DNA from: Diploscapter coronatus
Taxonomy: Eukaryota > Nematoda > Chromadorea > Rhabditida > Rhabditidae
Length of the DNA stretch: 64,000 bases
Direction of reading: 5' to 3'
NCBI GenBank assembly: GCA_964036155.1
Contig: OZ038423.1
Coordinates: 55,257,249-55,321,248 of the forward strand
Shown: positions 1 to 10,098 of the stretch, piece by piece
How positions within the stretch are numbered: position 1 is the stretch's first letter
How the letters are laid out: every line of letters begins with the position of its first letter
Notes under the pieces: generated by a model
Databases searched by the model: none
The model's input: only the letters and a program-made list of their open reading frames with translations
What the model was told of the DNA's origin: nothing
Program-made: the position numbers and the translations under genes

Positions 1-57
1 TTGGAAATTTTGACGAGAAGAAGGATATTCTTGTTACAAGAAAAGTAAAACAAGTAC

Positions 58-672
58 TTGTAAAGAGATTTGATCTTGTTGATCTGCTTCTGCTGATTTG
101 TGTCGACGTTGGCAATGGCCTTGACGGCTTCCCGCAGTTGCTCGATCCCCGCCTCCAACTGACGCAGATTCGCGTTCACTTCTGCACTGTTCCCTTTCTC
201 CACGCTGAATTCAACAGGAAATGATTATTGATAAACTTTTATTTGAAAAGATGAAATAAAAATCGTGATTCTGAGCAGTGAAAGGCAGAAATATGATCCA
301 AAGGAATACATTTTCGATGATTTTTTCCATTAATTTCCTGTACATTTCAACCAGAATTCAAACTTGTCTTGACACTGCTGCTGGTTTTCTCTCAAGCAAA
401 TAACACTCGTTTCATTTTGAATTTGCACATGAGGAAGGATATTTCTTGAGAAAGTGTTTCCAGCTTTTAAAACAATCTCACAATTATCATTTTCACATTC
501 ATTTTTCTTAAAAATTCAACAGATTCAGGAAAGAAAAAACTCACGAAGTGGTTGCGTGCAAGAGATCGAGGTAGATTTTGTCGAGTTTGGCGAGACAAAC
601 TGCTTCTGGCTGGAGATTGGCAGTCGACACAGCAGAGAAGGCTGACAGGGCAGGTGTGCTGCCTGAGCTCAT
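58..672 (-). CDS. Partial small coiled-coil protein, possibly Mediator subunit 9 (runs off the left edge)
   Basis: Two exons join in phase: 672-545 (donor TC|GTGAGT) and 204-58 (acceptor after GAATTCAG, donor AA|GTACTTG), so the gene continues beyond base 1. The N-terminus is Ser/Ala-rich (MSSGSTPALSAFSAVS) and is followed by a helical heptad-like stretch with KGNSAEVNANLRQLEAGIEQ and LREAVK. By eye the spacing S-x-E-V-x3-L-x2-L-x3-[I/F]-E/Q-E/Q-L/M-R resembles the conserved core of Mediator MED9, a short coiled-coil subunit of the RNA polymerase II Mediator middle module. That is a resemblance remembered from the family, not a search result. Alternatives are any small coiled-coil complex subunit (BLOC-1, kinetochore, dynactin type). 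The first ATG in the exon is taken as start, but an acceptor at 689 leaves room for an upstream exon. Confidence 0.5.
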
Positions 673-1212
673 AGAACTCTTCACAAAACTGAAAATTCAA
701 AGAAAATGAATAAAACAAATTAAGAAAACTTCGAACACGGTCTTATGAATGTTATGTCGAGGGCGCAAGTGAAATTTCCGTTTTAGGCAAAGTTATAAAG
801 TATTTTTCTAGAAATTTCTCATGCCTGTGTAGCAAATAACAAAAAAATCGCATGAAAAACGGATCAGTGTAACCAAAGATATGAATTTCTGAAGACGATA
901 TTCGAAAACCTTTTGTGAGCAAATTTTCGTCAAGCGAAAAGCTTGCCCTGTCTTTACACACAACAGAGCAGGCTATTTCAAAAGGAGAAAACTTTAGTTT
1001 TAATTAGAAGCAGAGGTTCCACAGGTAATACAATAAAAAATATTGGAATTCTTCGAAAATAGCTAGAAAAGAAGGACACGATTTTTGTACTTTTGCCCCG
1101 ATACAATTCGCTGGTATTAGTGATCCTTGCAGGCCATTAGTTTGAAATCCGAACACTAAAATTGAATTTTAATCCTGAATGTGCCCTAAGACTCTTTGAG
1201 ATGCTTGGACAA

Positions 1213-1342
1213 GGGGTGACCAGTTGACAAAAGTGTTGTCTTTTCGGCGAGTTTTTGGTGGTATCTAACCACCCTACCTGAAAATGGCGATTTAGGATTT
1301 TGTCCGTGGTTATGCATACTTACTGGTACTACTGGTCACCCC
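1213..1342. repeat. 130-bp element with perfect 12-bp terminal inverted repeats (MITE-like)
   Basis: GGGGTGACCAGT at 1213-1224 is matched exactly by its reverse complement ACTGGTCACCCC at 1331-1342. Inside is a second small hairpin, GGTGGT-ATCTA-ACCACC, around 1257-1273. The size and end symmetry fit a miniature non-autonomous DNA transposon. No clear target-site duplication was found at the borders, and it encodes nothing. It lies just downstream, on the minus strand, of the receptor-like exon, in what would be that gene's first intron. Confidence 0.55.
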
Positions 1343-1426
1343 CTCTCATTAGCTAGATAATTAGATGATTTTCTCAAAAACACTTTTTAAATCTCATTTT
1401 GAATATTGTTTAGCAAAATTAGTTAC

Positions 1427-1658
1427 TTGGATATAACAGGACGAAGTTCCCCAATAGATTTATCGATATATCGGCGAGTGTTGTGGATATTTGTACTGCC
1501 AAAATAAAATATTTATAGTCCTTCATAGTATTTGGCGATTTAGTCAAGATCAATGTGATAGATATTGCAGATAATATCAATGATATGAATCCACACGTTC
1601 TTTGCATCGGAAATAACCAGGACCATGCTTCGATTGGGAAGTTGGAATTGTCACACAT
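1427..1658 (-). pseudogene. Solitary first exon of a nematode chemoreceptor (srh/str-type 7TM), probably a relic
   Basis: The exon encodes about 77 residues. After an N-terminal WSWLFPMQRTCG come one hydrophobic helix (SLILSAISITLIL), a loop TKSPNTMKDYKYFIL, and the start of a second helix with ADISINLLGNFVLLYPS. The signature K-[S/T]-P-x-x-M-x-x-Y/K-x-x-L followed by an L-x-D helix ending in FP/YP is typical of the first two membrane segments of nematode Srh/Sri/Str serpentine receptors. A donor-like AA|GTAACT ends the exon at 1427, but no exon for segments 3-7 is visible down to 700, so I call it a fragment. The family assignment rests on the motif only. Confidence 0.5.
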
Positions 1659-2944
1659 CTTAGGCTACTTTAGAAACAATCTAAAATACACATAATAGAT
1701 ATTTAAGCTTAAAATTATGATAAAGTTTAACGAATTAAACAAATATCGATAAAATTATCATTCATAAAATGAATACCATACTTGGGAATGTGTTCCGCTT
1801 AAACCCTATCCCTTGCATTAACATTTAAAATATTTTTTTTTTTTTTTTAAATTATCACGACAAAGAGAATATATGGAATTATGAAAAATATTAGAGATTA
1901 TAGAATATCCTAACAAACTATAATATGAAGAATTTGATTTTTTTTAATCTTGTTCGAACGAAATAGCCTAGGTAGATCAACGAAATGAACAAGTTTTCGG
2001 CTCACAAAATCTCCGCGAGCGCGAGCGGATGCGCACTTTCTAATAGAATTTTCTGGTCAAAACTCATTTCAATGAGTGGTTCATCGAATCCGATGGTACC
2101 TTTTTGTGTCCATCCATTTTGAAGGATGCTTGCTTCACATTTTTGGAGTTTCAGATGATTATTCCTTGAACAAAAGCGAAAATGCCAGGAGTGGAGTTCT
2201 CGGTCCCTAAAAATGGAAGAGAAATGCAAAAATGAGAGAGAATAAAGAGGAAAATAATGATGAAAATGGCTAAACTGATCTTTTTTTTAATTTTGATTAT
2301 TTTAGGGAATCTCGCCAAATTCATTTTCACCAAAAATATTGGAATTTCGTATCGAAATATATTTCTACCACTTTTATTCATTTGTAAAAATATTGTTCAC
2401 TGACAAATTTATTTTCAACAAGAATGAAAAGTTACAAATTTGAAGGTAAAAAAATAATAAATACTGCGCGAATACGAAGTGTCAAGAATATTTTGTTACG
2501 AGAAAAAGATTCGTGATGTCGAAAATCGAGCTAGAACAGAACCTCTAAGAAGCATCATAAGGAAAAGCAACATAAAAGCTCAGTTAAAATTAAATGAGCA
2601 GAAGATAAATGAAAAAGGTGGATTTTCACTTCTTCATTAACTATCAAATTGAATCTTCAGAAAACAAACGATGTCGTAAATAGTTGCTTCAAAATGACAG
2701 TAGAATAAAATGCTCATGAAACATCGAGATGAAAATGCGAAAATGTAACACACAAGCTTACAAATAAAATATGCAAGGTGGAATTTATGCTATCTGAGAA
2801 ATAGTAAGTAGAGTAACGATAAAGGGTAGATTGTAAAGTAGCCGTCATAAATGCTCATATTTTGGTGAAATCATATGGAGAAGAGATGGTAGATCTTGTG
2901 TGACGACTAAATTCCAATCGGCAGTTTGGTGAAAGGAAGAATGC

Positions 2945-5900
2945 TTATGCGAATTCCCTGTTGCCGTGCAGAATCTGCAGCAGAGTGTCGCGATACGTAC
3001 CAGACGTTTCGGACTGAAATTAAATTAATTTGTAAATAATTTTTTAAAAAATAGCTCACCTTAACAGCCTCTGCAAGCGACTTGTTGTACGACTTCAGGT
3101 ACTCTTCCTGAATCAGCGTCAGATCGACCTCGGAACGGGTCACAATCGCTCGGATTAAGTCGTTGTCCTTCGTGCCGAGACCCTGTAAATTTTTGTTTTA
3201 AGGAATTTATGAAATTTTTAGATATGTTTTAGAGTCCTCTGGATTTGTTCCTTGATTTTTTCTTAAATCTTTCCTACTCCCATGTTACTTTCACTCAAAT
3301 AGCCAGTGACAAACTCAGGGATGATAATTTCTGGAATACCTTTTTCCACAATAATCTTCCCCCGATAATAATCGAATTGAATGAAAAGATAATTAAACTT
3401 TAGATTTCGTCATGAAATTTGAATGGTATCTTATTTTTCACCAAGATTTTGCTAGTTTTGCTACTTATGATGATATTCTTCAAGAAGTATCTCGTTTTTT
3501 CTTCTAAATAATACCTTCATAGCGGCATAAATCTGTGAAGCGAAGAATGCTTGCTTGTCGGAGGAAGCACGGACGATGGCCAGGTAGGAAGCAGCCAGGT
3601 CGCCCTTGAATTCTTTGTTAATAGCCTTCTCGAGCGGGCCGCCCGACAGACGCTCGTATTCCGCGAAGATCTGAACACGGACATATTTAACTTGGAAATG
3701 TTAGATTGTCATCAGAATTGTATCAAGTTCATGAATAAAGAAGTGCTTATGAAGCTTCGCTCTTGATTATGATTTGCATAATTCAACTAAATCTACGAAA
3801 TTCAGGAGTAAATTTGATCTTTTAGAATATATGTGAAATTTGTTATCTACTACAATTTATATTTGCATTTTAGAGTTTCGATTTCGAATTCACACAATAT
3901 TCGATTCAGTCGGAAAAATGATCTAATGAGTATCGATGTATCCGCGCAATGTTTGCTGCCAAAATGAGAGTCATTCATGTGGGTGAGAGTGAGTGAAGTA
4001 CATCCTCTCTTCATGTTTGTATTGCTTACCTTCCTGAGCTGTTTCTGATTCCGCGTGGCGAGAATTTTCAGGAAATTCGAATGCTCCTCCTTGGCCGATA
4101 GTTTGCCCTTCCCATCTGCGTACAGGCGCACTGCATCCTGAAAATACATTCATTAAATAAAATTAGAAATAAAAATATCCACGGGAATTGTTCACTAACA
4201 GTGAAATTACGGGAGTGCAATGTTGAGAGCTCAGAAGCACAAAAGTGCTCACATCACCATTCCTGTCGCCGCTTCGCGTCCCAGGTATTACGTTATAAAA
4301 CGCACACAAGCAAGGAAAACAAAAAGCGGCATATTCACTGCCGCGATAGCGTATCAATTTTTCTCAATTCTTTTTCGCTCTCCTTCATTTTTATTCTTTC
4401 TCGTTTTGTTTTACGCTGGGGTGAGAAGCGACGAGGCCAGAGTACAAGGAATGGGTTGACTGGTGATAATTTTATTTTTTAAATTTAGCGAAAATTAATC
4501 GCTTGTCGTAGATTCGAATTATGAAAAATTATTGGAAGAGCATGTCCTTGAAAAATTCAATTTTTATAAACGTTGAAAAATGGCTTACATCGTGAGCGGC
4601 AGCATCGTTGGTGTCCTGGCTGGCGTCCCTGCTGCCATCCACCAGATTCACCAGCAGCTCTTTGAATTCGCCGGAAGTCTCGCTGGCGACCTAAATTCAG
4701 ATCTTCATGTATAAAATAATTTGATTACGATATACCAGAGAATAAAATAGTTTTTTTTAAAATGAAAAGTGAATAATGAAAAAATTGAATTTTAGGTTGA
4801 TCTTCACGAAAGAAAATATTTGATCATGAGATGTTGTCATAGAATAGTATCGTGTAGTGGATTTTTAAATAAAAAAATCGAAGAAAGAAATTTGAAATAA
4901 AACGAATTGATAATCACCTCCTTGTCGAGCTGCTTGTTGTACTCCCTCTCATAAGCAGCCCTGATGGCTCTCAGCTGGTCGGGGGTTCGCGAGCAGATGA
5001 TCTCGATCAGAGTGTGCTCGTCGGTTCCCAGTCCCTAAACAGTAATTCATTATTAGTTTGTACAAGTTCCGAATCTCTTCACTAATGTGCCAGTCTCTGC
5101 AATAATTCGAAGAATCACTAATTGCACGTTATTGTGCGAGGAAAAGAAAATGCGAAAGAATGCGATTGATTAGGAAATTGAAGGTTGTGAAGAATGACGA
5201 AATAATGAATGAGTAGATGTCTGAAATGAAAAAGAGAAGATAATTAATGATAGTAGAAACAATTTTCAGAATTGAATAAAGTAGAAGAAGTCATTGTGCA
5301 ATTAGCCTATCCCTTCCCAATTTTACCCTCCAGTATTGAAGTATCCACCCCGAGTTATGAGTCCCCATGAAAAGTTGAAACTATTACCAAAATGCATTTC
5401 TAAATTAATATAGTTTCCATCCATCTAAAGGGGGAATGTACCTTCATGGCTCCTTTGAGCTGCTTGACATCGTACTCGAGAGGAGTGTCCATTAAGGCGA
5501 AGACCAGCTTCTCTAGGTCCCCGGAGAACTTTTTGTCCAACGCGGCCACGATGTCCTTGCCGTACTTTGTATTGTACGGCTCTCTCAGCTGAAAAATCAA
5601 ACCTGGAGACAATACTTCCTGACAGTTTCTTTTTTTTTTTTAGAAAATTTCAAATTTTGAGAGTAACACTATCTGTAAAGAAAATAACAAATATCCAAAT
5701 TTCAAGATGATAGAAATCTCAGATAAAAAAAATATATTTTCAAATTTCTGACAATGGAAGTGCACAGATCTGTGAGTTTCGATCTGTGTGCACCCCTTGT
5801 AAAACTCATTTCTTTCGTGCATATAGTTTCATCCCAATTTTTTCAATGGGTTCTTTTCTTAAGAAAAGTGAATGAATCTATCAGCTAATGGGATTAAATT

Positions 5901-6156
5901 ACACTAGCTCGAAAAATGTAATGATATTTGAGAATTTAAAATTTTATATATTGCATTACTTTTTTCTTTTTAATATATTCCTAATTAGAGTTCAAAAACT
6001 CGTACTCACCATCTGCCTTTGTTTGTTGGAGATGGAGGCGAGCATGTAGGCGACATCCTCCTTCTTGCCGTCTCTCAGCAGTCTGTCGATCTTCTCGGCC
6101 CAGGCCACGGGGTTGAAGTCCCGATTGTCCAGAATCGTGGCATAAGGAGAGTTCAT
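2945..6156 (-). CDS. Annexin, four-repeat calcium/phospholipid-binding protein (322 aa)
   Basis: Eight exons join in phase: 6156-6010, 5588-5442, 5034-4918, 4690-4589, 4137-4030, 3670-3515, 3182-3060, 3013-2945. They give 322 residues, the normal length of a core annexin with a very short head (MNSPYATILDNRDFNP). Four roughly 70-residue annexin repeats are visible. Repeats 2 and 4 keep the type II calcium loop (MKGLGTDEHT with the downstream acidic residue after SGEFKE; MKGLGTKDND with SETSGTY). Repeat 1 has RDGKKED and repeat 3 has GKGKLSAKEEH in place of GxGTDE, so those sites are probably lost. Annexins bind acidic phospholipid membranes in the cytosol when calcium rises and act in membrane traffic and repair. 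The closest relatives should be the nematode nex genes, but I cannot say which one. The start is the first ATG after a CTCAAG acceptor. Confidence 0.93.
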
Positions 6157-9100
6157 CTTGAGGAACGAGAAAATGCAAATGCACAAGCGAGAAAGTCTGA
6201 ACTTTATTTTTAACCTCAAAAAAGTTTGACCTTCAAACAATCAACCAGAAAAAGGCACGGTCAGAGCAAGAGTTATGGAAAACTCACGAAGAAAAGGTTT
6301 GTAGAACAATGAAGGAAAAGGGGTAAACGACTGGCAATAAGAAAGAAATGGGAGATACACAAACAGACAAACAGGGCCAATGCAAAGGGGGAAGGAAGGG
6401 AGAAGGTCGAACCCGGCAAAGACTGAAAAAGAGACGGAAAACAGAGACACTGCTCTGCCGCAGGTCGATCAAATCAAAAAACCATCTCCTTCACATCGGT
6501 AAACAAAAATGCCGAATCGATACGAGATGAAATTCGAAATTTCGCAAACCGTCACCCAATAACAAATAACATTCGACAGGCTGGAAATATGAAATGAACA
6601 ACACTCATCATCTTTATAGGCCAGGGAAGAGAAAGAGGGAGGGCAAACTGTTATCATTCGAAAATAGAAAAAAAAACTGTCGGAAGAAGCAGGGAATGAC
6701 TCAAAATGTGTTTAGCAATTATCTGCACGCTTTTCACACGGGGGCTGCCTTCTCATCGCCAGCAAATTCGATTACTCAATGAATCATTCATTTGTTGTTA
6801 TTGATTCAGAAAACAGAACAGAAATGAGAATGACACGGCTCAAATTGAAAGTTGTGAAATTAGAGAGAAAACAGGAAAAAGGGGTGGGGTTAGTATCTAA
6901 ATGGGGAAGAGAAAGAGGGAACAGAAGGGGGAGATAAGTGGAATCGACAGGCAATCGGGCAAAGTTTTGAACGGATCAACACTGCCCTCCCATCCCAAGG
7001 CCGTCGAACAGAGCTGAGCAAATTCAAATGAAAAACTGCCTGCCCCTCTTCCTCTTTTAACCCTCAGCCCTGCAGAAAAACGCATAAAATGACCCTGATC
7101 AAACTAACAAGTAGCAGGAAAGCAGGGAGGGTAAGCAGCCAGACGAAATCACTTATTCCGATAATCCTGAAGGATGGTCTGATAAACGAACTTTCGGTTC
7201 TTATTCTCAGACTCATTACAAAAAGCAAAGGGATAACAGGAGGAGCAAGTGTTCAGCATTCAAGATTTTTGTCGAAAGTCGAAAGTGAAGATAAGGATTT
7301 GTCATTGGAGATCTGTGCTAAAATTCTAAATCTGAGAAGGATAATGCGTATTTTAGCGGATTTAGATGAACCGATCTAGAATTTCGAACGTTTAGAACAT
7401 CGATTGAAACGTGGAATAGAAAGATATTAGTGAAAAAGTGGAATTGTGCCTGAATAAAGAGGGAAAAGATGGGAAATGTGATGAATCAGCCTTCGGCAGG
7501 TTGCGCATGCTTATAGACAACAAATCACAGCTGTAAGGAACAGAGCAAAGCAAAGCAAAGGGAAGAGAGAAAGAGAAAAATACCATGGCTAAGGCCCATT
7601 TCTATGCACTTCTTCTCTTCTCTTCATACTTAACGCAAAACCGTAAAACGAAGATAAAGTCTCTTTGGCAAAACATTCAAAACATGTGAAAAAAATCTTT
7701 GAGAGAAGGAAAACTCAGCCAGAAGAAATTTGAAAGGCACTGCAGATGTGGACGTGAAAAGCCTTTGAAATTTGGAACAGAAAGAGGAAAAATGAATGCA
7801 TTCATAAGGGGCTGCTTTCTACGTGCTGTTTTCGAAAGAAGGTAGCTTATCAAGTGGCTCAAAAATAGCTTGAAAATGAATTTTGTAAGAAAAATATTAT
7901 TGTTTATTGGCGACAAGAGTGATCCTTTAAAAATCGTACTTCACGTCACCCTTGCCACCAAAAATATTTGCTTAAAGCGTATTTCACCTGAAACATCAAC
8001 CGTGACTAACTTCTTAATTTCGAAACTTTGATGTGTGAATAGCAGTTTTATTTTGAATGGTATTTTATTAACAAATGTCAGAAATAGAATTTATGTATTC
8101 ACCCATAAAATATTCGCTTCTGAATAAATCATAAGCTTTGCTCATTGAAGATCAACTTATTTGTAATTGAAAAAAATCTCGTTTAACTAATAGTAACTTT
8201 TGACGCGTGAAGATCAGCTTTATTTTGAAAGATACTACCTGAAAAAGCACAAATATGTAGTTTATCCAGTAAATATATCTTGTCGAAAATAATTGATACT
8301 CGAAAGGGGAATTGACTAAAGAGGACTGAGAAAATAACCATCAAATGGAGATGGAGAAACGAGACATTCGGAAAACAGCCAAAAGGAACGGGGAACGGAG
8401 CAAGGGATGAAAAGATGAAGGGAAGTCGGCAAAATAGGCTGATTTGCCTGGGCAGAGGCGGAGCACAGGCCTAGAATTAAAGGGGGTTGCCTCTTCCTCT
8501 CAAATAGGCCTGCCCAAGGGAAAGAGCGAGGACGAGAGGATGGCAGCGGGTTTTTTCTGCCGCAATTCTCCGGAAACGTAAATAACTTTCCCTTCTCTCT
8601 TCTGCTCCTTTCATGAGGATTCTTTGTGCATCTTTGGACTCCACTCTCATCTCTTTCTCCAATAACATAAGAGCATGAAAATGAGCGTGTACAGGTGCGC
8701 ACGCGTATAAATTTTGCAAAGAAATGTATAATTGTGAAATTCAGCACCCGCAGTGTCACGGGCAAAAAGACATATTGCCCTCGAATAAATATGCATTTGA
8801 GAAGAAAAAATAGGAAATATGATTCAGATGAAAAGTGAGATATTTTCATAGATGTTAATCATAGCTGATGAAATATTAGTAACCATCCAGTGAATATTTC
8901 ATCTGACGAATTTATTTTTCCTAGGAATTTTCATTTCGCAAATAATCTGTCACAGCATTGGTTTCATCGTTTTCGCATAATATTTATTTTTACTGTCACC
9001 CGTTTCGAGAAAAAATCGAGCTGCGTAAAAATACACAGAAAATTGAATAAGTCGTAGAAAATTTAGCGGAAATTTGAATTTTGTATTACGGAGTAAGAGT

Positions 9101-10098
9101 GATAAAATTTTCATAAACATCCAATTTTAAAAATATCAAATTTTCTTGAAATTCCAAATTTAAGATACAAACTAGATAAATATCTAGAAGGATAATAATC
9201 AAGATTTTTGTTGAAGTTGAACTGCAAACTATGAAAAGATATTGGCATGATAAAGAATATCCAGTTCGAATAAAACAAAAATTGATTTTGACTGTAAATA
9301 TATGAATTTAAAAACTTAGCAAATTTTCACATATCACAAAAGCGTTTTCCCATCGATTAATCAGGTATATTGGACTATTGAATGATTGAATGAGTTGGAT
9401 TGCGACAATCGTTTTTGTCAGCGAGAATAAATAGTATGTTGATTCGTAAAAGATTTTTACTTATTACAATTTTAAAGGATATTTTCGCGCGCCTAGTTTT
9501 TGTTAAAATTATTTTATCGCGTACAATCTAGTTGCTAATTTAATTTCTATCGTTATCTCCTACGATTCAACATTTTGGGTAGTATCTCAGATGGAAGCTC
9601 ATTGCTAAAAGTTTTCGAAAATTACAAGATAATACTGCTTAAAATATAGTTAAAGTAGCAAGTAAAAATAAAAGAAGTCTGAACGAACCCGAATTGGAAC
9701 TGGAATGGAAAAGGGAAGTTGAAGCTGCACAAAGGAAGGGTAGATTGGCAGAGTGGAGGGAGTGCTCATTCGGATAGCTGCACAGATGAACGAAAAGTCA
9801 CTAAGGGGCGAAGAATGGTTTTGAGTCTCTGAAAAAATAATCTTAAAATTAAGTCTTGTATTTGTGACCACTTGGTTATCGTTGCCGCCTGTATTTGCCA
9901 CCGGCTCTTTCTTACTTCTCTTTTTCCTACATTACCACTCTCTCCAAAATTCGGGGACAAATGCAGGAAACATACAAATTAACATTTGAAAATATAGTCA
10001 CTTTTCACATTAAAAGATTTGCTTTTTTATTAGAAAACAAGAATAAAAGTCGCTTTCGACATATGCTATGTATATTTTCGAATTTTCAAGTATCATAT
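6157..10098. other. Gene-poor stretch upstream of annexin
   Basis: About 3.9 kb in which no exon chain could be supported on either strand. Open frames up to 177 codons exist (for example 8316-8849 minus), but they have biased, low-complexity composition and no domain. Purine-rich runs occur between about 6350 and 7600. Promoter and 5' untranslated sequence of the annexin gene, and the 3' untranslated region of the rabaptin gene, should lie at the two ends. Confidence 0.6.

Larger units (their letters stand above)
673..2944. other. Intergenic stretch with a receptor exon relic and a small inverted-repeat element
   Basis: Apart from the chemoreceptor-like exon at 1427-1658 and the repeat at 1213-1342, no gene could be built here. 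An open frame on the minus strand at 2002-2229 follows an acceptor-like TTTTAG but shows no recognisable domain and no partner exon. A 16-base or longer T run lies near 1831-1848. The 3' untranslated region of the annexin gene should lie just below 2945. Confidence 0.5.

Noticed and set aside
2002..2229. 75-codon minus-strand open frame after a TTTTAG
   Set aside because: Could be a terminal exon, but no upstream exon or domain supports it.
8316..8849. 177-codon open frame on the minus strand
   Set aside because: Composition is that of non-coding AT-rich DNA with repeated Ser/Phe/Arg; no domain, no splice partners.
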